From Picosynechococcus sp. PCC 7002 (GTDB taxonomy: Bacteria; Cyanobacteriota; Cyanobacteriia; Cyanobacteriales; MRBY01), in contig NZ_CAWLFA010000001.1 in assembly GCF_963860125.1 (NCBI RefSeq), forward strand, positions 2,914,001 to 2,978,000: a DNA stretch of 64,000 bases, written 5' to 3'. A model generated the notes under the pieces. That model had not been told where the DNA came from and searched no databases. It worked only from the letters and a program-made list of their open reading frames with translations. Within the stretch, counting starts at the first letter, position 1. Each line of letters opens with the position of its first letter. Both the position numbers and the translations under genes were made by a program. Shown here piece after piece: positions 49,919-59,815 of the stretch.

Positions 49919-50500
49919 TTACCAAATGGTGCTTAAATCCAGTTGAAACTCCGGTAAGACGGTTTCACCATCGAGAAACTCAGGTTGCTCAAGAATTTCT
50001 GCGGGTTGACCGCTGCGATACACCTCAACTTGCCGCGTTTGACGATTAATTAGCCAACCCAACCGCGACCCATTGTCGATAAATTCCTGTAATTTTGCCT
50101 GGGTGCGGGCTAGGGAATCCGTCGGTGACAATAGCTCCACAATAAAATCCGGACAAAGGGGTAAAAACCTCGTCTTTACTTCCGGTGCGAGGGCTTCCCA
50201 GCGCACCAAGGGAATCCAGGCAGCATCGGGCGATCGCATCGCCCCATTGGGCAAAATAAACCCGCCGGAAGAATCAAAGGCCATACCTAGCTTTGTACGA
50301 CGGTTCCAAGCCTGAAGTTGATAGGACAGATCAATATTGCGGTTGCTAGTTTCGCCTCCAGTGGGGGACATAATCGCTAAATCTCCTTGGGCATTCCGCT
50401 CAAAACGGAAATTTTTATTTTGCTGGCAGAGTTGAAAAAATTGTTCGTCGCTAAAATTACAATTTTCGAGGTTCAACTCTAAAGGAAGGGTCATGTCCAT
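49919..50500 (-). CDS. Uma2 family (DUF820) PD-(D/E)XK-like protein
   Basis: 193 residues. Family pattern: NLENCNFSDEQFFQLCQQNK, MSPTGGETSNRNIDLSYQLQ, SPDAAWIPLVRWEAL, PDFIVELLSPTDSL with the D-x-ExxS motif, and GWLINRQTRQVEVYR. These proteins are numerous in cyanobacteria and are predicted restriction-endonuclease-fold enzymes, but their biological role is not known. It is convergent with the ABC ATPase gene. Confidence 0.92.
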   Translation of the reverse strand: MDMTLPLELNLENCNFSDEQFFQLCQQNKNFRFERNAQGDLAIMSPTGGETSNRNIDLSYQLQAWNRRTKLGMAFDSSGGFILPNGAMRSPDAAWIPLVRWEALAPEVKTRFLPLCPDFIVELLSPTDSLARTQAKLQEFIDNGSRLGWLINRQTRQVEVYRSGQPAEILEQPEFLDGETVLPEFQLDLSTIW

Positions 50501-50571
50501 TGCCTAAACTTCCACCGGTGGGCTACTACTGCCATTATAGTGAGCTTGTCTAAGGCTTAAATTAACCTCAA

Positions 50572-51822
50572 CTATGTTCCAGATCGGTTTGCGGCGGCCT
50601 GCTGAAAAAGGGCGGTGTATTGTTCAAACCCGCCCGGAAAAGCAACGTTAATTTGTAACGGATCAGCCGGATCAGTAATGCCCTCAATCACTTGGGTTTG
50701 ACCATTGATTGTCCCCAGTTTTAAGGGAATCCGATTTTTTAATTCTCCCTGGGAGCTGTCGATATACACGACGAGATTGCCGCTCTTTGCCCATTTACCA
50801 ATGTCTTGGACGAGCTGCAGGAATAGGCGATCGCTCCCCCCCCGTCGAACTTGATCGCCTTCGGTGTGACTTGTGACCGTATCGCCGACGCCAACGATTA
50901 AAGGCATCAATTGCGGATCGAAATTGTCTTGCACCAGTTGCAATAGTTCCTCGTGGTTTTGGGGCGCTTGGCGGGCGTTAAAGGTTTCTCCTAGGGGATA
51001 GTGGCCCGTGCGTTGGGCATAGTAATAATTCAGCAGCACTAAAACCCCCGCTTCTTTGACGGCACCACACACCATAAACTGAAAATCTGTGGTGCCAGAA
51101 TCCTTGGCTGTGGCAAAGCGGACAATTTCTTTCCCCACATTATCTCTGCCTAAATTGGGCGCATAGTGCACGAAAAAACTATTGTCTAAACCCTGTTGGC
51201 CAGCTTTTTCTAGCAAATCATTCATCAGGGTTTCCATGGTGCGCTGGAGGTCTTGGTAAATCTCAAGGCGATCGCCTAAATATTCGGCCAGGACGTTTAA
51301 ATTTGCCGTCGGTGAAACGAGATTATCTAAAACAGAAGCATGGATCAGCTCAGGTTGAAGCTCAGCGGGAAAAATATCAACATATTTAGTAAAAAATTGT
51401 CCTAAACTTTGACCAATTAAATCTGGCACTGTGGCAAGGAAATCGAGTTCTGCTTGGCTAACACCGGGATGGGAAATTTGGCCATTATCTGTCTGCCATT
51501 GCACACCCCCTGCTGCTAAACCAGGTAAATAGCTTGTTTCCTCTTTGGCTTCAACATTGCGAAATGCCCGTTCAACGATGCGATTTACTCCCCTTCTGCC
51601 TTCATGTTCACCGTTGGTGAGGACAAAGAAGTGGTCTCTAAACTTGCGTGTGGCGCGGATATAGTCAGGATCAATTTTGCGGGTTAAGGGGTCTTTGACT
51701 AACCCCATGCAAACGCCATCTAGATCTTGAATAATGAGTAAATTTTCTGTGTTGCTGAGGGTTGAGAGAAAGGCTTCATGATCAAGGGAATAATGTTGGT
51801 CATGGAGCAGTAAAGCAGTCAT
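50572..51822 (-). CDS. stpA: Glucosylglycerol 3-phosphatase
   Basis: 416 residues. It dephosphorylates glucosylglycerol phosphate, the last step in making the compatible solute glucosylglycerol. Seen: the phosphatase motif IIQDLDGVCMGLVKDPLTRK near residue 33 (two Asp), HFFVLTNGEHEGRRGVNRIV, and NYYYAQRTGHYPLGETF further on, matching the cyanobacterial StpA family (my recollection of the Synechocystis protein). The synthase gene ggpS is not in the window. It lies downstream of glpK and gghA on the same strand, a glucosylglycerol gene cluster. Confidence 0.93.
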   Translation of the reverse strand: MTALLLHDQHYSLDHEAFLSTLSNTENLLIIQDLDGVCMGLVKDPLTRKIDPDYIRATRKFRDHFFVLTNGEHEGRRGVNRIVERAFRNVEAKEETSYLPGLAAGGVQWQTDNGQISHPGVSQAELDFLATVPDLIGQSLGQFFTKYVDIFPAELQPELIHASVLDNLVSPTANLNVLAEYLGDRLEIYQDLQRTMETLMNDLLEKAGQQGLDNSFFVHYAPNLGRDNVGKEIVRFATAKDSGTTDFQFMVCGAVKEAGVLVLLNYYYAQRTGHYPLGETFNARQAPQNHEELLQLVQDNFDPQLMPLIVGVGDTVTSHTEGDQVRRGGSDRLFLQLVQDIGKWAKSGNLVVYIDSSQGELKNRIPLKLGTINGQTQVIEGITDPADPLQINVAFPGGFEQYTALFQQAAANRSGT

Positions 51823-51913
51823 AAAGTCTTTTTTAAATTCAATGGGTTTACGTTAGAGGGAGTTGAAACAGGAAGAATTCTCCCCTGGGGGAGATGCTGT
51901 AGGCAAGAGGGGG

Positions 51914-53435
51914 TTAGGCCCAGTTTTTCGCTCGTTCAACGGCTTTTTGCCAGACTTTGAAATGGGCTTGGGCTTGGGAGGCGTTGGCACTGGGCTTAAA
52001 GACGTAATCAATTTTGCGGTTTTGCACCAGGGTTTGGTAATCATCCCAAAAACCGACAGCTAATCCAGCGGCAAAGGCTGCCCCCTGGGCCGTGGCATCG
52101 AGGACAGCGGGACGTTCCACGGGAATACCCAACACGTCAGCTTGGAATTGCATCAGAAAGTCGTTATTGCACGCGCCGCCATCGACTTTTAATTCTTGGA
52201 TCGGCGTACCGGAATCTTGGTTAATCGCTTCGACTACTTCTTTGGCTTGGTAGGCGATCGCCTCTAGGACAGCCCGTACCATGTGTTCTTTTTTGACGCC
52301 TCTCGTTAAACCCAGAAATGCGCCCCTGGCACTCATATCCCAGTGGGGCGCTCCCAGACCACTTAAAGCCGGAACAAAATAAGCGCCGCCATTATCATTC
52401 ACCCCTTGGGCAAGATCATTCGTTTCCGCCGCCGTTTCGATAATTTGTAGGCCATCGCGCAACCATTGGATACAAGCCCCAGCGGTGAACATACTCCCTT
52501 CGAGGGCATAGCCAATATCGAGATTTGTGCCATCGTGATGGGCTTGTATCCAATGGTTGCGCGATGGTCGTTAGGAGCTTATGTTTGGAGCGTTTAATCT
52601 CGTCGCCCGTGTGCGCCACCAAAAACGCCCCTGTGCCATAGGTGCATTTTAATAAGCCGGGGCGATCGCAACCATGGGCATAGAGGGCCGCCTGTTGATC
52701 CCCAAAGATGGCGGTGATCGGAATTGCCGCCCCCAATAAACTTGGATCGGTTTTGCCAAATTCCCCTAGGCTCGACTGCACCGTTGGCATCATCTGGCGG
52801 GGAATATCGAATAAATCCAACAAATCCGGATCCCAATCTTTTTGGTTGAGATTGAGCAACATTGTCCGGCTGGCATTACTGTGATCTGTGGCGTGGACTT
52901 TGCCTCCCGTGAGGTTCCACAAGGCCCAGGTGTCAATGGTTCCAGCGAGGACATTATTGGGGTTAATGGCACTATTTTCCTTAGCCCAGCTTAATAACCA
53001 ATTCAGTTTCGTCGCCGAAAAATAAGCATCCAACACCAAGCCCGTTTTATCGTAAATTTCTGCCGCTTTGCCTGCCGCACTGAGGGTTTGACAGAGGGGA
53101 GCCGTCCGCCGATCCTGCCAGACAATTGCTTTATGAAGTGGTTTGCCAGTGGTTTTATCCCAGAGGACACAGGTTTCCCGCTGCACCGTCAGGCCGATCG
53201 CCGCGATATCCTGGGTTTCAATGCTGCTATTGTTGACGACCTGTTGCATGACGGCTTTGGTGTCGTTCCAAATTTCCGTCGCATCATGTTCGACCCAGCC
53301 CGGCTGGGGATAATATTGGGTTAATTCTTTATAGGCTTGGGCAACAATATCGCCTTTGTGGTTAAACAAAAGGGCACGATTACCAGTGGTACCGAGGTCT
53401 AACGCAAGAATGTATTTTTGATGGGCCATGGTCAT
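51914..53435 (-). pseudogene. glpK: Glycerol kinase, disrupted by insertion/frameshift
   Basis: The first frame (53435 to about 52570) gives a normal GlpK: LALDLGTTGNRALLFNHKGD, LTVQRETCVLWDKTTGKPLH, TIDTWALWNLTGGKVHATDH, FGDQQAALYAHGC and GTGAFLVAHTG. At LLTTIAQ it leaves the family and continues in the wrong frame. The second frame resumes as HHDGTNLDIGYALEGSMFTA and runs to 51914 (GLGAPHWD, VDGGACNNDFLMQFQADV), giving the full C-terminal half. The break coincides with a 28-bp sequence that is the exact inverse complement of a stretch 60 bp downstream in the gene. A functional kinase is unlikely unless the sequence is in error. Confidence 0.87.
52452..52567. repeat. 28-bp perfect inverted repeat at the glpK breakpoint
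   Basis: Left arm 52452-52479 begins CCATCGCGCAACCATTGG; right arm 52540-52567 is its exact reverse complement. The left arm codes for the normal GlpK residues ACIQWLRD on the minus strand; the right arm is the foreign block at the frameshift. A cross-over at the shared ATCGCGCAA/TTGCGCGAT would give this by template switching during replication. Confidence 0.85.
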
Positions 53436-53506
53436 TATTAAATAAAGTTTTTTAAATGGGTTAAATTAGGTCAAAAAAGTGTGTTTTTAGGCTCAAAAGA
53501 CATCAT

Positions 53507-55855
53507 TTAGGGAGGAATTTCAGATAACAGAAAACCTTCGCCATTGTGCAAGTGAATTTGGGCTAAGTCATAGATGGTGTTGATCTTCAAAGTCGGTGTG
53601 GCGATCGCCAACTGCCAACGATCCAAATCCAGGGCGAGCCATTTGCCAATCTCAACGGTCTTCGGAGCCCCGGCCATGTGCGCCACTAACACAAGCCGCT
53701 GCTGGGTGTCGGGATTGGTGCGCCTGCCGTAGAAAATGGTGCGTTGGTGATCCGACCAATGGTGCAGGCGATCGCCCCTTGCAGGATCGAGATGATTTCG
53801 CAGCCAAGGCTGGGCCTGGCGATATTGCCGCAAGCGTAAATTAAAGCTCGCCCGCTCATCCGGTACCGATCCACAATAATGGGAGACCCGACAAGCCTCG
53901 TGGCCATCCTCCATAAAGGCGATCGCTATTTCCTTCAGGTTGGCAATGGTAATCGGCTTTAAAAAATCAAATTGTGGTTCTAATTCGGTTTGCAGAAAAA
54001 TCGCCAGCTTTGGTAGATCATAGCCAATCGCTTCAATGGCCTGTTCCACTGCCTTAAAGAACTGCCGCATTAACGAGAGATCATAAAAGCCCATGGTTTT
54101 AAACCGCCGAAACGCCCAGGATTGTCGGTAAATTTCCGGCGTAATTTGCCAATAGAGAAAGCCAATTTCGTCCGCCATAATTTTGACGGCATATTGGTCA
54201 TCTGTATTCCGAAAAAAGCCCCAGGGAGTGTGCATTAATGCATTTAAAAAATCCATCGGAATTCCTGGGCTAAAGCCATGGATCCACAGTTGGGTTGCTG
54301 GATTATCGTAGGCATTTTGTAAAATTTCCGGCAAAGAATCCCCTAAATATTCATTAATCCGAATTGCGGCGGTGTTGATGTGGTTGCCCTTGCGTACCGT
54401 GTCATGGTTGGCGCAACCGGTCACCCAGCGATCGCCATGGGCCATAATTTTGCACACATCCCGCCATTCCCGTTGCCAAAATCCCTGTAACGTGGGCGTA
54501 TTATGCTCGAAGATCAACGGACTCCACTGAAAACAATCGGGCTTTAGGTAAATTAAATCCAAATGGGTAGCCATATCTTCCCAACCGACATTGGGCCAGG
54601 GGCGGCCATCTTCATAAATGGTGTACAACTCGCGAGTCGCTGTACCAACGGTTTGGGGTACCGCAGCCATCTTCAGCAGGAAATCATTGTCATAGTCTAG
54701 TTGGCCGGAAATGGCGTCGGACACCTGAAAATCTTGACCCCCATCCACCCGAATCCCATCGGCCCCTAGATTAATTTTTCGCCGTTGCAACTCCAGGAGA
54801 ACAGCCCGCACCATCGGATTTTGCTGGTTTGTATCATGGCCATACATATTTGCGCCCCGGAAAAATCGCGCATTGATTAATCCCAGGGCTTGGTGATGGA
54901 TATGCCCATAAACCAGGTCAAAAATAATCTGGATCGGGCGGGCAAAGGCAGTGTGGAGCGTGGCAATAAAATCCACAACTTCGGTGGGTCTGAGGGTACT
55001 GAGGAGGGCGGGACTGGTGGCCGCGGCCCCTAAAATCAGATCGTCATAGCCCCAATTTTGGGTGTCTGGTTTTTTCAGGTGGACTTGCACTTCTTGGTTG
55101 GTGATCGCCCGAATTTGCCAAAAAGCATGAATCATTTCATTTTCGGCGGGGCGAAATTCCACCGTGGGTTCAATGGGTAACAGTTCAATCGCATCAAAGC
55201 CCACATAGTTTTTTTCAGCGGCGGTGAGGGGTTGGCTATTGGCCAATTTGCGGGCGAGGTCACGGTAAATGCGGCTGAGTCCGGCTAGGGTGCCCGTGGG
55301 GGAAGCGGTACCCACATGAATCTGCAAAATATTGCGGGGCGGTGTGACCCAAGTTTCCTGGTGAAAATAGTCGCGGTCGGCCCTGTCGCGCTCCAGTTGC
55401 GCCATGTCGTACAGCTCGGCTGGCGCAAACACACCGTAGGGCAGAGAGTGGGCAAAGACATCGCGGATAATCTGTTCACCACTGCGCAACCAGTAAAACG
55501 ATCCCGCTTGGGTACGGGTGCCAGCTTTGAGACCCGCCACAACGGCCCAGGCAAATTCCCCCTGGCGCGGCAGTTCTAGCACCTCCCGACGGAACGGAAT
55601 GACTTGATCAGCAAGGCGAAAATCGATTGCCTCCATGGGCGTAAAAATTTCGAGGTAAACGGGGCGATCGCCCACCTCCGGAATCCAGAATCCTATTTGG
55701 GTTAGGCCATCACTGCCATAGGTTGCGCCCAATTTCTGACTCAGTTGTTGCCCCCGCTGAAATGGGTCTGGGGTGCCCGTGGCGATCGCCTTAGCCCAGG
55801 TCAGTAAAGCTTGGGTGGGGGCTTCGACAAGTTGAATGGGGGGTGAAATATTCAC
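53507..55855 (-). CDS. gghA: Glucosylglycerol hydrolase (GH13-like)
   Basis: 782 residues. An alpha-amylase-fold enzyme; family pattern includes the N-terminal beta-domain (FWIPEVGDRPVYLEIFTPME), IIFDLVYGHIHHQALGL, GADGIRVDGGQDFQ with the nucleophile Asp, TIYEDGRPWPN with the acid/base Glu, and WVTGCANHDTVRKGN with the third Asp. It hydrolyses glucosylglycerol to glucose and glycerol when salinity falls. It lies upstream of glpK and stpA on the same strand, so synthesis, breakdown and glycerol use are clustered. A partial paralogue is at the right edge. Confidence 0.9.
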   Translation of the reverse strand: MNISPPIQLVEAPTQALLTWAKAIATGTPDPFQRGQQLSQKLGATYGSDGLTQIGFWIPEVGDRPVYLEIFTPMEAIDFRLADQVIPFRREVLELPRQGEFAWAVVAGLKAGTRTQAGSFYWLRSGEQIIRDVFAHSLPYGVFAPAELYDMAQLERDRADRDYFHQETWVTPPRNILQIHVGTASPTGTLAGLSRIYRDLARKLANSQPLTAAEKNYVGFDAIELLPIEPTVEFRPAENEMIHAFWQIRAITNQEVQVHLKKPDTQNWGYDDLILGAAATSPALLSTLRPTEVVDFIATLHTAFARPIQIIFDLVYGHIHHQALGLINARFFRGANMYGHDTNQQNPMVRAVLLELQRRKINLGADGIRVDGGQDFQVSDAISGQLDYDNDFLLKMAAVPQTVGTATRELYTIYEDGRPWPNVGWEDMATHLDLIYLKPDCFQWSPLIFEHNTPTLQGFWQREWRDVCKIMAHGDRWVTGCANHDTVRKGNHINTAAIRINEYLGDSLPEILQNAYDNPATQLWIHGFSPGIPMDFLNALMHTPWGFFRNTDDQYAVKIMADEIGFLYWQITPEIYRQSWAFRRFKTMGFYDLSLMRQFFKAVEQAIEAIGYDLPKLAIFLQTELEPQFDFLKPITIANLKEIAIAFMEDGHEACRVSHYCGSVPDERASFNLRLRQYRQAQPWLRNHLDPARGDRLHHWSDHQRTIFYGRRTNPDTQQRLVLVAHMAGAPKTVEIGKWLALDLDRWQLAIATPTLKINTIYDLAQIHLHNGEGFLLSEIPP

Positions 55856-56034
55856 GCGAACCTTAGGGCAAAACTGTAATTGACAATTTACCCGTGCTTG
55901 CTACAGTCGCCATTTTACTATGTTGATCTTAGTGACAAAAAATTCCAAAGCTAGTTTGTCACAATAAAGTTGATCGATGCAGTGTTCCCAATTATGGGAT
56001 AGAAAATTTTTTTGACTGTGGCGATCGCCTTGGA

Positions 56035-56280
56035 TTATCTGCCAAAGATGATCGGAATAATAATCGCCAATGTTGCCGCCACAATCAGGCTAAAAGCAAG
56101 GTTAACGACTTGGGTAGAGGCTTTTTGGTATGTATCGACGCGGTCATTAATAATCCGCACATCACCATCTAACTTGCCGACCTTATCGCCAAGGGAACTG
56201 ATTTCAGAACCCAATTTTTCCAAAGTAGCTTCAATTCGGTCTAGTTTTTCACTGGTTCCACTTTCAGGCATGGGCATCAT
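56035..56280 (-). CDS. Small coiled-coil membrane protein, unknown function
   Basis: 81 residues. A heptad-repeat coiled-coil (SEKLDRIEATLEKLGSEISS then LGDKVGKLDGDVRIINDRVD) is followed by one C-terminal membrane helix (VVNLAFSLIVAATLAIIIPI). The frame is strong and the composition is protein-like. It is placed between gghA and the divergent transporter gene. Unrecognised; could anchor or assemble with a partner. Confidence 0.6.
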   Translation of the reverse strand: MMPMPESGTSEKLDRIEATLEKLGSEISSLGDKVGKLDGDVRIINDRVDTYQKASTQVVNLAFSLIVAATLAIIIPIIFGR

Positions 56281-56391
56281 TGCTTAGGATAATCTCATTT
56301 TACACTGCTCAGTAAAGTGGCTAAAACACCATCAAGGGCATCGGCTCTGGGCAAATAGTGTTAGTTTTTAGACTGTTGCGTGAACTTGTTA

Positions 56392-57825
56392 ATGTCCAAT
56401 CCGTCTTCTAATCCGCCCCATCAGGCCCTCGCTCCCCTCAAACTGAGTACCCAATTGGCCTATGGCGCAGGCACTGTTGGTGTTTCTATGACTGGGAATA
56501 TCCTGGTCTTTTTTGTCTTATTTTTTTTTACGGATGTGGCGGGTTTACCACCGGATAAAAGTGCCTTAATTCTGATGGTGGGCAAGGTAATGGATGCCAT
56601 TAGTGATCCTGTTGTGGGCTGGTTGAGCGATCACACCACTTCTCGCTGGGGCCGGCGTTTTCCCTGGATGATCTTTGGGGTGGTTCCGTTTGCGTTGTGC
56701 TTTGTGGCTATGTGGGGAATTCCCACAACAAATACCCAGTGGTTGTTGATCTATTACATTACCTTGGCGCTGATTTTCAATACGGCCTACACAGTCATTT
56801 TTTTACCCTACGTCGCCCTCACCCCAGAGTTGACGTCTGATTATAATGAGCGCACTCAACTCAATAGTTTTCGGTTTACCTTTGCCATTGGAAGCAGTAT
56901 TTTGGCGCTGGCCCTGGCCCAGGGAGTGTTTCGGGTGGTGCCGGTGGTATCCCAGCGTTATCTTGTGTTGGCGGTAATCACAGCGGCGATCGCCCTTGGC
57001 AGTATGTATTGGTGTGTGCGTGGTACATGGCAGCGGGTGCAGTTCATGGAGCAGTATCGCCAACAGCACCAACAGCGCCACCAACCCCGTTTATCCTTGG
57101 TGCAGCAACTACAGATTGTTTTTAATAATCGCCCGTTTCTGCTGGTGATGGGCATTTATCTCTGTTCCTGGCTGGGGGCGCAACTTACGGCGGTGGTGAT
57201 GCAATACTTTGTGGTGAGTTGGCTGGGGCTTTCGGATTTTGTCTTTACCCAGTTTGCCCTAGTGGTGCAGGGAACAGCCCTACTGATGTTATTTGTCTGG
57301 AGTCGCCTCAGTCGCCGTTGGGGTAAACGCACCGTTTATGCTCTAGGCATGGGGTTCTGGATTGTCGCCCAGGCAGGTTTATTTTTCCTGCAACCGGGTC
57401 AAGAAAAATGGCTGTTTTTGTTGGGATTTATGGCGGGCCTGGGGGTTTCAACGGCCTATTTGATTCCCTGGTCGATGTTGCCGGATGTGATCGAACTCGA
57501 TGAACTGCGCACCGGGCAGCGACGGGAAGGGGTTTTCTATGCATTTATGGTGATGCTCCAAAAGCTCGGCATTGCCTTTGGGATTTACATTGTCGGCAAG
57601 GCCCTCGATTGGGCGGGTTACATTGAGCGGGTTCCGGGGAGTCCCCCGGCGGTACAGCCTGATTCTGCCCTCTGGGTGATTCGGTTGGTAATTGGCCCTT
57701 TGGGGACGGTGTTGCTAATTGGGGGATTGATCCTGGCTTATTTTTATCCGATTACCCAAGGGTTTCACGCTGAGATCCGCCGCAAACTCCAAGCGGGCGA
57801 TCGCCTATCCAGTCCAGCCAAATAA
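56392..57825 (+). CDS. GPH-family sugar:cation symporter (MFS fold)
   Basis: 477 residues from the ATG at 56392 (a GTG four codons upstream is possible). Twelve membrane segments. The family features are STQLAYGAGTVGVSMTGNIL at the N terminus, GKVMDAISDPVVGWLSDHT and the DRTRSRWGRRRP-like TSRWGRRFPWMIFG loop, plus PYVALTPELTSDYNERTQLN. GPH transporters take up glycosides, pentosides and hexuronides with Na+ or H+. Lying next to gghA, it may import a glucoside; this is inference. It is followed by a second transporter, 160 bp downstream. Confidence 0.88.
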   Translation: MSNPSSNPPHQALAPLKLSTQLAYGAGTVGVSMTGNILVFFVLFFFTDVAGLPPDKSALILMVGKVMDAISDPVVGWLSDHTTSRWGRRFPWMIFGVVPFALCFVAMWGIPTTNTQWLLIYYITLALIFNTAYTVIFLPYVALTPELTSDYNERTQLNSFRFTFAIGSSILALALAQGVFRVVPVVSQRYLVLAVITAAIALGSMYWCVRGTWQRVQFMEQYRQQHQQRHQPRLSLVQQLQIVFNNRPFLLVMGIYLCSWLGAQLTAVVMQYFVVSWLGLSDFVFTQFALVVQGTALLMLFVWSRLSRRWGKRTVYALGMGFWIVAQAGLFFLQPGQEKWLFLLGFMAGLGVSTAYLIPWSMLPDVIELDELRTGQRREGVFYAFMVMLQKLGIAFGIYIVGKALDWAGYIERVPGSPPAVQPDSALWVIRLVIGPLGTVLLIGGLILAYFYPITQGFHAEIRRKLQAGDRLSSPAK

Positions 57826-57985
57826 AACAGGATTGATCCTGTAAATAAATACTTAATTTTTTGTTCTCTAGATTGGTTGGGATAGCTTAGTTTTTTATCG
57901 CAAGATTGCAAGATGTAAGGCTTTTATAGCGGGCTAAACGTTCTTCGCTATGGTGAAAAAAATTGTGGCGGCATAGAACAAGTTT

Positions 57986-59191
57986 ATGGCAACCAAACAG
58001 AACAATATTCTTTGGCGACGGGTAATGGCGATCGCCGCAATCCAGGCAGCGATTACTTTAATGTGGATTGCCTATCGTGCCTATCTCGGTACGTTGTTGG
58101 GCGGGTGGGGATTTTCAGAGGATTTTACGGCGCAACTGTTGACGGTAGAGGTTTTACTGGCGGTGGTGATGGAACCGGTATTTGGGGCCTTGAGTGATCG
58201 CCAACAGCGTTTTTTAGGGAGTCGGTTGCCTTTAATCAGCTTGGGGGTGATTTTAGCGGCGGCTATTTTCATTGGCCTGCCAATCTTGGGAGTGTTTCAA
58301 TTGCCATTGCGGTGGGTGTTGCCCGCAGTTGCCATTGCTTGGGCCTTGGCGATGACGATGTTTCGTACCCCGATTTACGTGCTACTGCTCAAAAGTACCC
58401 CCAGCCGCGCCGAGTTGCCCCTCGCCATCTCTGTGCTGACGATGGTGATCGGGGTGATGGGCGTTCTGAAACCGAGTATTCAAAATGGATTGTTAGCGGT
58501 GGGAGCTTTACCGGCTTTCCTCGCGGGATCAGTGACGTTGTTAATCGCCTCTTTGTGTTTAGGGTTGGTGCTGCCGAAGCCTGCTGCGCCCCTAATTGAG
58601 GAAGCCCCTACCCCAAGCCCCTTACCCTGGCTGGGTTTTGTACAAACGATCCTTATGGCGATCGCCTTTACTTGGGGAAGTGCAATTGTTTTACAGCGGT
58701 GGCTTGGTTTATTTGGAGCGATTCCGCTGACGTTAGGACTCACCGTCGGCCAAGGCTTAAATTTGCTGGTGGCGATCTTGGCGATCCCTGTAGGTTGGCT
58801 AACGCTCCGGTGGCAGCGATATCCCCTCTTGGGTGTTGCCTTTGGTTGGTTGACCGTCATTCTCTTGCTGCTGTTGGGGGCGCCCGCCCAGGATGGCGGT
58901 TATGTGGTTATTGCTTTGCTCTGGGCCTGGGCCTTGGCGACCGTCAGAAACGGCACTTTACCCTACATTTTTAAGACAATTCCGGGGGATTGGGCTGGCC
59001 TGGGCATCGGCATCTTTTTTGGAATTTCTGGCCTTGCGGGGATGGTTTTGTCCCAGTGGGTACCAACAGAAGCAAACCGTTTGCAAGGCTTGATCGGGGT
59101 GGTTTGTTTGGCGATCGCCACGACTCTGGCTCTCATCTCCCAACATAAAAATGCGAGTGCATCCCTAGCTAACGAAGCCCCAAAATCATAA
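57986..59191 (+). CDS. MFS transporter, 12 membrane segments, substrate unknown
   Basis: 401 residues. Segments are evenly spaced along the chain (for example IAAIQAAITLMWIAYRAYLG, LPLISLGVILAAAIFIGLPI, IPVGWLTLRWQRYPLLGVAF). A FGALSDRQQRFLGSRLP loop between segments 2 and 3 matches the MFS motif A position. It partly resembles PucC/LhaA-like or GPH-like MFS proteins but is shorter. It stands after the GPH gene in the same direction and could be part of the same transport function. No substrate residues can be named. Confidence 0.75.
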   Translation: MATKQNNILWRRVMAIAAIQAAITLMWIAYRAYLGTLLGGWGFSEDFTAQLLTVEVLLAVVMEPVFGALSDRQQRFLGSRLPLISLGVILAAAIFIGLPILGVFQLPLRWVLPAVAIAWALAMTMFRTPIYVLLLKSTPSRAELPLAISVLTMVIGVMGVLKPSIQNGLLAVGALPAFLAGSVTLLIASLCLGLVLPKPAAPLIEEAPTPSPLPWLGFVQTILMAIAFTWGSAIVLQRWLGLFGAIPLTLGLTVGQGLNLLVAILAIPVGWLTLRWQRYPLLGVAFGWLTVILLLLLGAPAQDGGYVVIALLWAWALATVRNGTLPYIFKTIPGDWAGLGIGIFFGISGLAGMVLSQWVPTEANRLQGLIGVVCLAIATTLALISQHKNASASLANEAPKS

Positions 59192-59815
59192 CTGTGAAAG
59201 CTGCCACTTTTGTCTTGATGCTCCCTTTGTTCAGGGTTGAAGCCACTTTCTTCAACCGACTATATTTGGCCGTATTTCATTACAGTCTGATCTGAATTGA
59301 TGAGGGGAATCTATAACAGAACACACTTCAAGTCGATGAAGAAACGGCGGTGAAAATAGCAGATTTTTCAATGGAGAAATTGTAAAAGTTAGGCCTCAAG
59401 ATCCGGAAAAGTTCATAAGAAATATTTCAATGCAAGCTGTTTTGTAAAACAGAATACTTTTTTGCTGTAATATGCAGCTTTAGGATGCAAAAGTAATGGC
59501 ACTATTTGAATTTGCTTGCATTCAGCTTAAATAAAACGACTCAGCACTCTCAGCAAAGATACAAGTTTTTTGAAGTTTTTCCCACTGAATCTTAATAATG
59601 TTCTTTGGATATAAGACAGATTATGTGTGATGTCTATATTCAATGATTAAAATCGAAATTTTCCTGAAACTCTCTTTTAGTAGTAGTTTCAAGGCTTCAT
59701 TAATAATAATAATTCCAGTTCATAACCATCAAAAACTGCATAGGACAAATTTTTCTATAACTACTACCTTGCAACTGATTCATAACTGACTGACTTTTTA
59801 CAAAGACTAAGAATT
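59192..59815. other. AT-rich intergenic region upstream of the PLAT/aerolysin-like gene
   Basis: 624 bp without a credible gene. A hairpin GGTTGAAG/CTTCAACC is at 59235-59257, which may terminate the MFS transcript. A perfect palindrome CTGTTTTGTAAAACAG is at 59437-59452. A short AATAATAAT tract is near 59705. The promoter of the following gene should be here; I cannot pinpoint it. No HIP1 site is present. Confidence 0.45.

Noticed and set aside
56803..57084. Minus-strand frame opposite the GPH transporter gene
   Set aside because: Antisense to conserved transporter sequence; composition is not protein-like and it has no ribosome-binding site.
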